Positions 35,571 to 48,090 are shown, numbered from the stretch's first letter. The stretch: 64,000 bases of DNA from Chlorocebus sabaeus (GCF_047675955.1 NC_132915.1:15294766-15358765), one strand, 5' to 3'. Translations and numbers: made by a program. The notes: generated by a model not told the origin, from the letters alone.

Positions 35571-37084
35571 AGAACTGATACTCCAATTTTTTGTTTTTTA
35601 AAAAGAAACAGTAATCTAACGTAACATTTGTGCTTTAAATGAATGCTTTATGAAGAATGTTTTTACCAACCAATCTAATTATTGGAATTTGCAGATAAAG
35701 ATGCTACTTATATTAAATACACAAAAGGGAAGTTGCATATAAATTGTTCTTTGCTTGTACCAGGCTAAGAATTCTACCCATTGGCCTCAATAAAATATTT
35801 CATTTATCTCAACTACACCTTCTTTTCCTAAATATATGAAGCTGTTTACAGAACCTTCCTCACCAGCATCCTCACTGATCAACAGACATTTACATATTTA
35901 AATAAGATAAGCAATATGGTGAGTATATTATTTTATCAAGAGCAGTACCTGCATCCCTCAAAAAATCATTCAAAAAACGTTCTATCTCCCCAGATGGAAA
36001 TCTTGATGTCATTCAAAACTCCCTGCAATATGTTACTTACGAAGTTCATTCCCCATTTGAAAACATTTATACTGTTATTGAGACAAATTTCAGCATTCTC
36101 TCCATCATAGTACATCACTTTTTAAATGAATACATAAGATTTACTTTGTAAAAACTTGTATTCTAGAATACCATACAATAATATAACAAATCAGAATATG
36201 ATTAAGATTTAAATTATTAGGTACAGACTAAACCAAGGAAGTCAATTGGACATAAAATGATACCTGAATACCCATAAATGTGAGTAAAAATCATCTCTAC
36301 CTGGTTAATAGCAGCATGAACACAGATCTTGACCAAAGCCAGTTAGAAATTTCAGAGGCAAAGCTTAGATTTAAAAAGAACTAATAATCATATTTCCAGC
36401 CATTTGACAGTGCTTTGAGCTCTACTTCCTCTCATTTGATCTAATACTTCATAGTACATTTTTGCTAGAGAAATGAACTTTTGTGCATAGACTGCTTCAG
36501 GTTAGTTCTCTGCTATTAAATCTTTGGAAACAGAGTGAGCATGAAAAGGTTTCTAGGATTAGCAGACTGAAGTTCTGAAGTTCCATTGTTTCTGAGTCCT
36601 GCTCTTCTTATACAAGTATGTCTTTATTCCATCAAAGAGAGTTGTTGGTGGAAAGAAAGAGAAAGTGTGATAAGATGAGAGAAATGAAAATGCTGTCTGT
36701 ACAAGAGGTTCTTCCCTGGTTCCAAAAATAGGGAAATTTTATGAGATGTGAAGTCCTCTGGGGCTCAGAAGCCACAGAGCCGCATCAGCAGTCTCTATTT
36801 GACAACTCTGAGGAGTTTTGGAAATACAGAGAATTGTTTAGTTCTGGACTTGGGATTTGAATGTCACAAGACATAAAAATATCTGAGCAATAATGGCATT
36901 AGGGACTTCTTGAGAAGATGTGGATCTCTGAGTATGACACTATTTGCTATCTTGGTGCCAGAACCAATCAGAGCAAACTGAAAAGGAGCTTAAGTCCAGT
37001 GTCTTTCCCTTTTTCCAGATTAAAAACTGAGTCTCAATGAGGTTAGAGGAGTACTTACCCCAAACCATACAATTAATCATATTA
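35571..37084. other. unique-looking intergenic DNA
   Basis: No repeat or exon is recognised. Confidence 0.45.
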
Positions 37085-37180
37085 GCTAACATTAATTAAC
37101 CACTCTGTTAATAAATTTATACTGCTAGCCTCACTTAATCTTCGTAACAATCCCATGTAGCAGATATGATTATGATGACA
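37085..37180 (-). mobile_element. MIR fragment, antisense
   Basis: CCTCACTTAATCTTCGTAAC, AATCCCATGTAGCAGATATG and TTATGATGACAGAGA match reverse-complemented MIR. Confidence 0.55.
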
Positions 37181-37192
37181 GAGACAGAATAT

Positions 37193-37320
37193 TGTTTCAA
37201 ATTCTGATGCCACCACTTATAACCATAGTCAAGTTACTTAGCCAATCTGTGACTAAGTTTCCTCATTTTTAAAATGGAGATAACAATATCAGTAATAACA
37301 ATAATCAAAACAATAATGTC
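37193..37320 (+). mobile_element. MIR fragment, sense
   Basis: CAAATTCTGATGCCACCACT, GTCAAGTTACTTAGCC and TTTCCTCATTTTTAAAATGG give the MIR core in sense orientation, immediately next to an antisense MIR. Confidence 0.7.
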
Positions 37321-39334
37321 AGCAAGCCATTAACACATTAATTCCATCCAGTAGAGATGCATTTCTAAATGTATGTTAGACACTTACTGTTTCACCCATC
37401 CGGCATTTCTATCATTTCATTTCCCATATGAATTCCATGAGAAGAGAAAAAAAGGAGTTTCTCTCCAATACTTTCAACACAGGGGAAAGGAAGAGGGAGA
37501 AAAAGATTTTCCTGTACAATATCCAAAGCCCAGCCAAATTGTGAGTGCCTACAAACCACTCAGAGAAGGTTCTTATGTCACCTTTGTAATGGGTAAAGTG
37601 GTAGTAATATTATCTCAAATGGCAGGTGGACAGATTTTGGAAGTAGTGAGTTAAATAAGGCAGCTCTGTTGTAGACTCATACATTTCCACTCATAGCCCT
37701 GCCCTTGGGCACCCGCTTGATCCTCTGGAGTCCCTTGGAGGACATGAAAATGTAAGCCCACAGCCCTGGGTCCTTGTTCTTGACCCAGATTTCATTCTAC
37801 TTTTAATAATTTTAGTGAACATTCCCAGCTTTCCCCCACATGCATTATGTGTCCATCAGCAGCAAAACATGCATCTGGGTATAAGTCATAGCAAAGAGAT
37901 TGTGGATAGGTCATATTTTAATTTTTCTTTCCATATCAACAAATGACATGGGACTCCTTTGGGTGTACATTTGACACCCTCATGAATACAAAATGAATTT
38001 ATTATGATTAGTACTTTCACCTAGAATATGACATTAATTCGTAATGATTGATGGGCTACTTAAAATAAAGTAGTAACCTTTTCCTAAGGTGGCTAGGTGA
38101 CCCCCACATCCACTTCATTAGTAATATTCCCTGAACTGTATTTATGTAAATGAAAAAAAGTATCACAAAGCTACTTTATCCCTTATTATACTATACAGTC
38201 AAGCACAACTCTCAATGTAACTACATCTAATACAAACCAAAGAACAATTTTGTTCCAGAGTATTTGACAATGTTTTATTTCTACTTTTGAAAAAATGTGC
38301 ACAAGTTATGATTAAAAACATGTAATAATCAAATTTAAATCATACTATGAGGAGCTATTTATACTCCTTGTGTTTTCAAAAAGTATTGCTTAATTCCACC
38401 TTGGATAAATCAATAAAGTCCTGCTCACATGATTAAAATGCTGTTTTCATTGATGCATGTTTAATGTATTTATGAAAAAATAAAACCTTGTATCATTTAA
38501 TATGGATTCATAATCATTCCTTTGGACTAAAATATATGAAGAAAGGCAATTTCTGCACCATAGTTTCATGCTGTTGATTGGGTGTTTAGAAACTACCAAA
38601 TAGGCAAGGGCAAGAGTTTAAATGTTTACAAAAGATATACAGAGAAAAACAGCTGGGAAGCTGCATACCACTCAGTTCTCATTGCTTTTCTACTAGTTCT
38701 CTTGAATGCAGTACTTCTCACAGTCTATTATCTATTCAAATTGCTACGAACATGCATGTCCCTTTCTGGTATTATTTTGATCTAATTAACAAATTGAAGG
38801 TTTCGTGAAAAGTAAAACAAATAAATAAAAATACACTGAAAGAAGAACTTGATGCACAAGATATCAACAAAAACAAGAACTGATCTTACTAAATCGTATT
38901 CTGTCTAAAAGCATAGGACTTAGGTTTTATAACTGAGCTGGAGAGGTGCAAACTTTGGAAGTAAACAAAAGCAAATTGTCAGTTTGCTTACCTCATGCTG
39001 GGGAAAACACAATGTTCCTTAGCAAAGCTGTGTGCAAAAATGGAGCTGGAAATTTAGCCACTCCATCCATTCTGCCTTTGATAGGGCATGGCCTTGAGTG
39101 GATCACTTAACATCATTTTCATGCCTCAGTTTCTTTTCATTTACAACAATTATGTCCATCTGTTTCATTTCCCAGGGTTGTGTTGAGGAGCAAATCAGAT
39201 ATGATATTATACATATCATATGTATAATATGGGTTTCAAAAATACAAAGCATAAAACAAAATCAAACATTATGAAATACTATTTAAATCCTCATCATTGT
39301 ATAATGTAGGAATTTCACATACCAGAAGCAATGG
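37321..39334. other. unique-looking intergenic DNA
   Basis: No repeat is recognised. The 93-codon frame at 37373-37654 lacks recognisable content. Confidence 0.45.
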
Positions 39335-39885
39335 TCATTCATTCAAACAAATATTAACTGAGAGATTTCCATGTGTACCGGGAGAGATGCAAAGATAAAA
39401 TGGGGTATGTCTAGAAGAAAAGCAAAGACATTCACATAAACTGTAATATACAAAAGATAGGCAGTGGGAAGTAGCAGCGATGAGTGAAAAATAAATAAAC
39501 GTAAATAAAACATAAATAACAGTTCAAAAGAGAACCAGAAAGGCTTGTGAAAGAAAGTTCACTAAAGCTAGTCCTTAAAGGAAGATAGGACTTAAGAGTT
39601 TAAGAAGAGACGGGCAGGCAAGTATTCCAAGTGGAGACAAAACTGGAATTCCCCTAGCATGGGGAACCTTCATGGGGTTCTACTTAGCTCTGGATTAGCA
39701 TGGTTGAGGGAGATGTGGGGAAATACTCATTAGTAAATATTAAGTGCCTACTGTGTGCCAAACATTTTTTCAACGTGCTGGGTAAAAAGCAATGACCGAA
39801 ACAGGCCAAATCACTGCCTTTGCAGTGTCTACATTCTAGTGATTATAAATGTATGCTACAAAATGTCTCTAGTCCATGATCTCTT
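39335..39885 (-). mobile_element. ancient L2 LINE 3' region (antisense relic)
   Basis: CATTCATTCAAACAAATATT at the left edge, AAGTATTCCAAGTGGAG near 39620 and ATTAAGTGCCTACTGTGTGC near 39740 carry L2/MIR-age motifs. The second end-like motif at 39735 suggests two overlapping old elements. Confidence 0.5.
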
Positions 39886-39944
39886 TCTACAACACCCTTC
39901 TCCATAATTATCCCCTTTCCTCCCATGGTAGCCAAAGCAAGCAA

Positions 39945-39966
39945 ACACACACACACACACACACAC
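39945..39966. repeat. (AC)11 microsatellite
   Basis: Uninterrupted AC dinucleotides. Confidence 0.95.
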
Positions 39967-40113
39967 TCTTTAGATGCTAAATTTTTTAGTAACACCATTA
40001 ATGTTGGCCAAGATGCAGAACTCTTGATTGTATTTGAGAAATCAAAGCATTTTTCAAAAGTTGTGGGGGAAAAGAAAAGAAAACAGAAGTGGGTGAAGAG
40101 AAGAAACTTCCCT

Positions 40114-40310
40114 AGTGGTTTTCAACACTGGATGCACATTAGAATTATCTGGGGAGCTTTAAAAAAATACTCATGTCTGGACATCGACTCTAGAGCAATT
40201 AAATCAGAATCTCTGGAGGCTGGCTCCAGACATCATTATTTATTTTTAAAGTTCCTTAGGTAATTCAAATGTGTGTGTGTAGATTGAAAAACCATTGAAG
40301 TAATCAATGG
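40114..40310 (+). mobile_element. MER5A hAT-Charlie MITE
   Basis: CTAGTGGTTTTCAACACTGG at one end and GATTGAAAAACCATTG at the other are inverted versions of each other. Between them are CACATTAGAATTATCTGGGG, AATCAGAATCTCTGG and TAGGTAATTCAAATGTG, the MER5A landmarks. Confidence 0.88.
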
Positions 40311-40328
40311 TCCAAAGGACTATCTCAC

Positions 40329-40345
40329 TTTTTTTTTTTTTTTTT
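40329..40345. repeat. isolated T17 tract
   Basis: A T run with no Alu or L1 body attached on either side. Confidence 0.9.
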
Positions 40346-41814
40346 GCTTCACCTAACAGTTTAGATAAACGAAGAGATAATTTGCATTAACCTCTACATC
40401 ATGTGTCATAATCCAGGCAGCAAATTATAGAATTTTGGAAATGGAAAAGGCATCAGATATTGAGACGGGTGAGAGAAAGCCTGAGAAAGTCAAACTGACA
40501 GTCATAAGGAGAATTATTTGGAGGTGGCATTGAAGCTAAGTGGAGAGAAATTGAAATGCAAATATGATTTCCCAGACTTGAGTCTTGGCTTCATAGCTGA
40601 CTTTGTGATTTTTATCATCTATTTGAACTTTGATATTCTTGTCTGCAAAGCTGAAAATCATTACTTCTCCCTCTCCTACCTTGCAAGACTCTGTTGACAA
40701 TCATTGGAGACAGTATCAGTGAAAAATGTATTGTAAACTTAAAAGCTTTAACACAAGTTTGAGAGATTATGTTCTAACAGCTGAAGCAACATCAGTAAAC
40801 AAAATTTGGTTCTATGAGACAATATCTAAAGCAGTGTCTCTACCGTGCATTTAGGTGTGGCAAACAGAACCAGCCCTATTAGATATATACTCACCAATAA
40901 AGTCATTTTGTTCTATGCTACACAGTTAATGTTATATTCTTTATCATCCAAGATTCCTCTACAGAAGCCCTATTGGAAAAACTTATTAATAATGGCAGGA
41001 AATCAAAACAAACTAATTGGCTGTTAACAATCCAGATCAGATTATGCTAATGTACTTTGAAATCAAATAAAATGGAGAAGGAAAGGAAACATGGAGGAGT
41101 GAAAGTCTTAAGAATTCATGAAGAAAGCAGTAAATCTAACTGACAGAAGATAAACTTCTTGGGCACCAAGGCAATGAAAATGGTGTTGATCTATGTGTTC
41201 GCAGATGTGGCTCCAGGGTATAATCTGTCCAGCTGCTCAATATCAGGACAGCCACACGGGCACCACCTCAGGGAAGATAAATACAAAACCTTTTAGTCAA
41301 GGAGATAAACACAACTGCTGCTGCTAGTTCTTCCATGGAAAACCTGCTGATTGTCACTGTTGGAGGGAGGAAGTGCTACTGAAATATTCTGAGGCATAGA
41401 GAGTAAAAGGCCTGGCCACAAATCGAAGGAGTGACGGGGGTACAGAGAGTAATAAGCTTGGCTTACACCAATTCCTTCAAGGTGGGTAAAGGTATGCCAC
41501 ACTATTTCATTAGGTGGTACATGGAACAAGTTTAGAAGGCACAGTACAATCAGGAATCTTGTATTATAAAATATGTAAAATACTGTTACGTGTAATATAT
41601 ACGAGCTAAACTTCAAGATCAGGGATGGTCAGAAATATGAAAGTCTGGGAGAAACATGCATTGGTATCTTGGCCACTGGATTAATATGGCTTCTCTATTA
41701 GAAGCAATAAAAATCATCCAGTCTTTATGCAAAAGGCCAGTTCATGTATTAGCAAGCAGGAAACAAGAGGGAAATAAACTGTTCTATGAAAGAAGGTGGA
41801 AGAAAACTGGTTTT
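40346..41814. other. unique-looking intergenic DNA
   Basis: No repeat is recognised. The 107-codon minus-strand frame at 41293-41616 has no recognisable domain. Confidence 0.45.
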
Positions 41815-41830
41815 AAAAATAAACTCTTTG

Positions 41831-42126
41831 GCCGGGCGCAGTGGCTCAAGCCTGTAATCCCAGCACTTTGGGAGGCCGAGACGGGCGGATCACGAGGTCA
41901 GGACATCGAGAACATCCTGGTTAACACGTTGAAACCCCGTCTCTACTAAAAAATACAAAAAACTAGCCGGGCCTGGTGGCGGCGCCTGTAGTCCCAGCTA
42001 CTCGGGAGGCCGAGGCAGGAGAATGGCGTGAACCCGGGAGGCGGAGCTTGCAGCGAGCCGAGATCCGGCCACTGCACTCCAGCCTGGGCGACACAGCAAG
42101 ACTCCGTCTGAAAAATAAAATAAAAT
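41831..42126 (+). mobile_element. young AluY, Old World monkey type (AluYR-like), sense
   Basis: A full dimer with CpG-rich GCCGGGCGCAGTGGCTC. Flanking 15-base duplications AAAATAAACTCTTTG (41816-41830, 42127-42141) are identical, and the tail is (AAAAT)n. The subfamily bases GGCTCAAGCCTGTAATCCC, AAAAAACTAGCCGGGC and GAGATCCGGCCACTGC differ from what I know of human AluY (GGCTCACGCC, AAAATTAGCC, GATCCCGCC) and match Old World monkey AluY as I remember it. One G is missing in GGTGGCGGCGCC. It is the youngest insertion in the window. Confidence 0.93.
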
Positions 42127-43097
42127 AAAATAAACTCTTTGACCTTCTCAGAGATTTCGGTAACGTGATATGGTGAATTCAAGAAATAATCGAGATGTTT
42201 CGGGAAAAATCCATGCCTTTGTTTTAATTATTAAAGCCAACACGTTGCCACTCCTCACGTGCATATTTACTCAGCAATTACACCATGTAGGCACAATCGT
42301 GGGGGCCATGAGAAAGAAAAAGAAGAATCGGACGTAGAATCAGTTTTCAAAGAGCTTACAATGTACTAAGGTGATGCCATATGAAAAGTAGCAAAGCACC
42401 ATAGAAAATAGGTGCCCTTAAACAAAAAGTATGATAGACAGTGAAGAGGGAGGGAATTCCTTCCAAAGGACTTGATCAAAAAATGCTAAAGCTGCTTTTA
42501 TTTTCCTCTTGTCAGTTATGACTTGATCTAAAATGGATTCTTCTTCATCAAAATCTTAAGTATCTCCCAGTGGAATAAGCATTCTTGGGTTAAATCTCAA
42601 GAAACTTGATATTCTGTCTCTAGCTTCAATAGGATTCCAACCTTGACACTAAAGACCTAGAATTGTGTCCACCCCCTAAGAGCAGTTCTGGATTGTTTCT
42701 ACCCCTGCTTATACCTAGAGTAGGGATTTATGCCAGGGGCCGCAGATGAGTTGCCCAGTTACTGGGTACCTTGGCATTACATGCAAAAATACTGTGCGCA
42801 GATGCCCTTGTGTGTTTTTTTTTTTTTTCCATAGCTTTAATCAAAATGTTTTAAGTCAGGAGCTACTCTGAGGTATTCCTAATACCTGGAATGCAGTATC
42901 TATCAGATTGTCCTGGAGAGACCTATAACCAAATTAAAGGTGGGTTCCCTATGACTTAGATTGAAATGGAATCAGTACAGTGAGCAAATAAAAAATCAGG
43001 TTTTCTCTCAACAAAGATAAAAAAAAAAATTTCTTGGCTTAGTATTGAAAAGATTTACTTGGTCAGGCTTGGGCTTTCACTTTTTCCCTAAAAGAAT

Positions 43098-43173
43098 ATG
43101 TGTTGAAATAGAAATATCATTCTCAGATCAAATAATATGTATGTGTTGAAATGGTAATATTGTTCTCAGATCA
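43098..43173. repeat. imperfect two-copy tandem duplication, 43-base period
   Basis: 33-base copies at 43098-43130 and 43141-43173 both start ATGTGTTGAAAT and end TCTCAGATCA, with four differences between them. Confidence 0.85.
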
Positions 43174-44172
43174 CATGACATTCAGATATACTACTGGTTC
43201 TAAATGAAAATGAAAGCCATTGAATTTGAGAACATAATCTCAGTCTTTGTCCAACAATGCTGGCAACCATTTACCAGCGGATTTTTTAGAATTCTATCAA
43301 GTGGGTGTTGATGGTACCGAGAGCAGGCAATAATCATCTTTGCTGGAACAAAATGAAGGAAAGGAAGGAAGCTAAAAACTTTGTTTGGCATAATTGTAGT
43401 TTAATACACTTTATTACACCCCTGTATTGACTTGTATAAGGCATAAGAAACCAGTAAATTTCAGTGAACAAAAATCAAAATACCTCAAACCAGCTATTCA
43501 TGATGCCTGTAAATAATCACGGCTTGACTGACTGAATTTTTCATGCTCTAACCAGCTGTTTTGGCATTTTGTAGACACAGCTTGAATAGCTCCATCTACT
43601 TTCCATCAGTCCTAAATTAAAGTGACAATATATTTGTGTTTCATAACATTTTCTAAAGTTGATAACTTCGTAAACAATTAGATGGTTGGCCCAGCTTTCA
43701 AAAATATACATTTCTCATAAATTGGTTGTTCTGAAAAATAGCAGTTTTCTCATTTCCAAAGGGCATTCCAGAGACCACAGAACTAAACTGGCCATCTCTT
43801 CCTTTGTTTCCAGACCCACTTTTCAATATATCATGTAAGTGGTACATACATTTATTTTAAACGGCTTACCTCCATTTAGGTACCTATCAAGAGAAATGGA
43901 AATGTCTGTTCCAAAGTTATCAAAACTTTCCTGATAGCAATTTTTTATTTAATTAAAAAAAGAGAGAGAGAAAAAATCAAATCATGTCACAGGAAGGTGG
44001 AAGGACACCGCAGGCAGGACTGTGTTTTCCAGTGGCATCCAGCAAGATAATGAGTCCATGTCTATGGAAATTGATTCATTAATATTTCATTGAGGCAGCT
44101 TCAGAGCAATTCAAGAACCAGCTCCCAGGAATTCAATCAGTAAATTCAATGAATTGTTGAGCTTAAAATACC

Positions 44173-44184
44173 GGGGGGGGGGGG
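44173..44184. repeat. G12 homopolymer
   Basis: Twelve consecutive G between ACC and CAAAA. Such runs are rare in primate DNA and prone to sequencing error. Confidence 0.85.
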
Positions 44185-44739
44185 CAAAAATATACATATA
44201 TTTGGAAGGGATGCATATTTATACATACTGATGCGACTCATGCATGCACGCGAATACAGGTACATACATTAAAACACCACACATGTAAAAGAACATCATT
44301 TCTAGGCTCAAACCCAGTCTTACCTGCCTTTACTTCACCTTATTCTTAGGAAGAATTTCCAAATAAAACAAAAATCATTTTGTTTAATATCATTTTCCTT
44401 CCGCTCAGTATCTGCCTTGGAAGGCAAGTTAACAAAAAAGTCAGCCATAACGTGTTCACTGGTAATCAAATATTTACCAATACAGTGTCTTTAATCAAAT
44501 AACAGAATATAAAGATGGCTCTCAAAGACCCATGCTGGGACTGTAAAAAGAGAGGATCAAACATTTAATGGAGGAAGTGCTTCTAGTTTGGTGCAGAACA
44601 GCCAACTCACCATGTGATGTACACATCGAGAAAGGCCAGTTAGGGAAATAGTTTCAAATGATCATGTCGGCTAAGTAATTGGTCTTTGGGTGTCCCTTAA
44701 CACCAACCTATAAATAATTTTATTTTCATTTTGGATCAA

Positions 44740-45330
44740 TGTCTTCTAGCCCTTGTCTAACTAACCTGTATTGATGTCTTTTTAATTAAACCATGCGTGA
44801 TACGCTCGCTTGGCAGTGGGGCATACTGAGTGTGCATGCTAGGAATTCCAGATAAGGTAATTATGCTATTTGTCACTGCCATGATTAATGTGTGACAGCT
44901 GTTATGACAGCTGTGCCACTGTTTTGTCACAATACTCTGTTCATCCATAACAAAATTAGCTGTCGTACTCAAAGGTACACGCTTGCTGCTATATCTTTCT
45001 GAAGTCAACAATGAGAAAATCGAGAGGGAATATTACATGAACTCCGTGACAAACAAGAAAAACGACATCTTTATTTTTTTTTTTCTTTAAATGACGATAT
45101 AACCTGCCTGCATTGGAAATGCAGATAGCTCACCTCTAGCAAACAAGCTGTCACAAGAAGCCAATCCACCACTAATCTGGCTAACAAGGTCTCAGTATGT
45201 GAGGGGTTTGCTTCATAATTTGAATCTGCCTTGTCAGGCAAGCCTTTTAGATGTTACCCAAATTAGCACTGGCTGGAACTGTTTCTGCCTGTCAAGGTGG
45301 GAACCTGCAAATGCAGCGCTATAATGGGAA
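44740..45330. promoter_or_regulatory. candidate conserved enhancer with paired TGACAGCTGT motifs
   Basis: The segment is free of repeats, with balanced composition. TTTAATTAAA lies at 44781-44790, and TGACAGCTGT occurs twice, at 44893-44902 and 44905-44914, with 12-base spacing. TGACAG is the core bound by MEIS/PREP/TGIF homeodomain proteins and CAGCTG is an E-box. More copies of CTGTCA lie near 45151 and 45288. Motif presence is seen directly; enhancer function is inference. Confidence 0.35.
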
Positions 45331-46274
45331 GTGAGAAATCGACTCAACCTTTCCGTTAGGCATCAGTCAAGTGGAGCAAAATAGGCGGCTCTTCCTCCAT
45401 CTCCCTCAAGACAGCCATCCCTCCCTCTTCTGGTACCCCTGCATCCTTAACTGGGATAGATGCTTTCAGGAGCTGACTCCAAATAGAGATGTAAATTGTC
45501 AGATGAAGGCAGTTATTAATGTTAACCAATATTGTTTCTTACAGAGCCCTAAAACTGGACTATAAAACCATGGAAGACACTGATGTGAAGAGACAGATGG
45601 CTACAATAATAGCGTCATTATTCTATAGCTTTGGGTGAAGTGGATACTGCATATGTTCCATAAATTTAAAAGAAAAAGAAAAACTCACGTCTATTCATAA
45701 TGAAAAAGAAACACTGTAACATCAGAGACTCTGGGTGCCATAGAAAGAAAATACATCATGTCAGATATGCATATCTAAGTGAACATATTTTATCTTTTAA
45801 AAATTAAAAGGAGAACAGCTGTAGCTATTTTTCAACAAACGATTAGTCTGATATGCTGATAATATATTTGAATTTGCCAATAACTTAATCAACAAATAGA
45901 ATGTGCAGTTTTAATAAGGATATTGTTTAAATCAGACCCATCTGCACTGTCTCTCCCAGGCCTCCTCTCCAAAAACAATCCTGGATCAGAAAAGTGAATA
46001 ATTTCAAACAATTATAATGATTACAAAGGAACTGTTACCACCTGCTGCGGACTCTTGGCAGTCATCAGTCAATGAAGGATTTAATTAGAATATTTATCAA
46101 CAATGGCCAAAATGCCTTTTGATTTGTTCCTGCTTTCTCCACGCTGGAAGAGTAAACTCCGCAAATTTCAATTAAAAGACATTGGAAATTCTGGGGGTCT
46201 TACCCAATCGGCTTTATTCAATTCTCTAATTTGATTTTCTCGGTTTGTGACAGGTATGTGTGCCCTTGGTGATT
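45331..46274. other. repeat-poor DNA, possible second conserved block near 46020-46230
   Basis: No repeats are recognised. AACAATGG (SOX-type core) lies at 46099-46106, next to TTAATTAGAA at 46081-46090, and ACCACCTGCTG lies near 46038. No open frame is of interest. Confidence 0.3.
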
Positions 46275-46282
46275 CTTTTCAC

Positions 46283-46543
46283 TTTTTTTTTTTTCTTGAG
46301 ACAGGGTCCCTATAACCCAATATGGAGTGCAGTTGTGCGATCTTGGTTCAATGCAACCTCCGCCTCCTGGGCTCAAGTGATCCTCACACATTAGCCTCCT
46401 GAGTACTCCAATTAATTTATTTTTTGTATGTTTTGCAGAGACAGAGTTTCACCATGTTGTCCAGGCTGGTCTCAAATTCCCGGGCTCAAGCAATCCACCT
46501 CACTCAGTCTCCTAAAGTGCTGGGATTGCAGGCGTGAGCCACA
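46283..46543 (-). mobile_element. AluJ-type SINE, antisense, with internal deletions
   Basis: A T tract, CTTGAGACAGGGTCCC, GCAACCTCCGCCTCCTGGGC and GGCGTGAGCCACAACC define it. The middle linker region is shortened around 46400-46425. CTTTTCACTTTT before and CCTTTTAACTTTT after form an imperfect target duplication. Confidence 0.9.
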
Positions 46544-46699
46544 ACCTTTTAACTTTTGAAGAGTATCTCCTTCCTATTTCAAAGGAGACCAAGAACATTC
46601 TCTGACACATGTTATTACCAAACATTTAGTGTTTAATTACTAGATCACATAGGGAGCTCAGGTGAAGGACGACATGGCTGTGTGTGCTGAATGTCCCTA

Positions 46700-47045
46700 C
46701 CTTCTTGGCATTTAGAGAAGGCATCCTTGTTAACTGTTTCTGTTCATTCTGAGAACTGCCTGTTGAAAACTTGTTCATCTTCAAAGTCCACCTCCAATGC
46801 CATCTCTGGTGTAAAGCCTTCCATGAAATTATGCTGCCCTGCATTCTTGCTCTTCCTTTTTCTCTGAAGTCCTATAGCACTTACTGCCTATTTGTTTCCA
46901 GCACCAATCACATTTAGCTTTGGGTAACAAGTATGTTCTTTTCTTACTCTTGGGTTCCAAAAGAACAGGTAACACTATTACTATTCTAAGTCTTTTAGTT
47001 TCTCACAAAGTCTAGAATACTACCTCAAACACAGTAGGATCTTTT
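46700..47045 (+). mobile_element. L2 LINE 3' region, sense
   Basis: CCAATGCCATCTCTGGTG, AAAGCCTTCCATGAAATTA and CTATAGCACTTACTGCC follow the L2 order. ACCTCAAACACAGTAGGATC is a degraded L2 end. Confidence 0.55.
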
Positions 47046-47550
47046 TGTTCACATTTAGAAGTAAATGCATAATGGAATCCTAAGAAGAGCGTTTGTGTAT
47101 TGTAGTATTTGTATTCAAGTTATACTTAGGAATTCAGGAGTTATTTAATGGGTGTGATTTTTTTATACGTGAACATGAAATATTTAAACAGACAAAAGCT
47201 CCCAAGTGGTAACAATCAGACAACTTTTAACTTCAACTGCTATACCCAAGAAGGATGTCAGATAATGGGACACTTGAAATAGCCATAGTAAAAAAATAAA
47301 AAGGGTATTCCAACCACAGAGCTAACCTATTCTTGTCTAAAGCCAGGGAGGTCTATAGAAGGCCTCTCTGTATAGCTGAAAAGGCATCCTTAGATATTTA
47401 CACATAGTACCAAACAGAATGCATTTTTGGTAGTTTTGTGGGAGGCAATTTTTGCAGAAGGCAGTTACACTGGAGGATAATTGCACTTCCAGCATTCCAC
47501 AGGTCTGTGAAATTAGCAATTAAGCATAGAAACAGCTAGAGTAATAGAAA

Positions 47551-48090
47551 CACGGTAAGTCCTCACTTAATTCCATTGATAGGTTCTTGGAACTGTGACT
47601 TTAAGCAAAATGGTGTATAATAAAACCAATTTTACCATAGGCTAACTGATACAAGCAAGAGTTAAGTTTCTGTGGCATATTTCTGGTCACAAAAACATTG
47701 CTGAACCTCTAAATAAAGATCAAAACATTTCTAATGTTAAACATTGAAATAAATGTGAATGAAATATTCCAGTTCAGGGTTATGGGTGGCCATAGTCTAT
47801 CCAGGAAGCTCAGGGCACAAGGTGGGAACCTACTCTAGAAAGGATGCCATCCCATCACAGGGCGCATCCCGTCACACACTCACACTGAGACCATGTAGAC
47901 ATTCCAGTTCACTCAACGTGTATAGCCTTGGGACATAGGAGGAAACTGGAGGATGCAGAGAAAACCCACATAGACATGGGAGAATGTGCAAACTCCACAC
48001 TGACAGTGGTTCCCACTGGGAATATATTTTTTTTTCTTATCAACGTTACAATGAAATAACATTATTCGACAACCTGCCATATAGTAGATG
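47551..48090 (+). mobile_element. Tigger-type (TcMar) non-autonomous DNA transposon
   Basis: GGTAAGTCCTCACTTAATTC, GATAGGTTCTTGGAACTGTG and TGGTGTATAATAAAACCAAT at the left, and AACGTTACAATGAAATAAC with TTATTCGACAACCTGCC at the right, match a MER6/MER8-like Tigger derivative as I remember it. The middle holds GGAGGAAACTGGAGGATGC. No transposase frame remains. Confidence 0.6.

Larger units (their letters stand above)
42142..44739. other. repeat-poor unique DNA
   Basis: No interspersed repeat is recognised. It contains an imperfect local duplication (43098-43173) and a G12 run (44173-44184), both listed separately. Confidence 0.5.

Noticed and set aside
41293..41616. 107-codon minus-strand frame
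   Set aside because: No recognisable protein features; likely chance.
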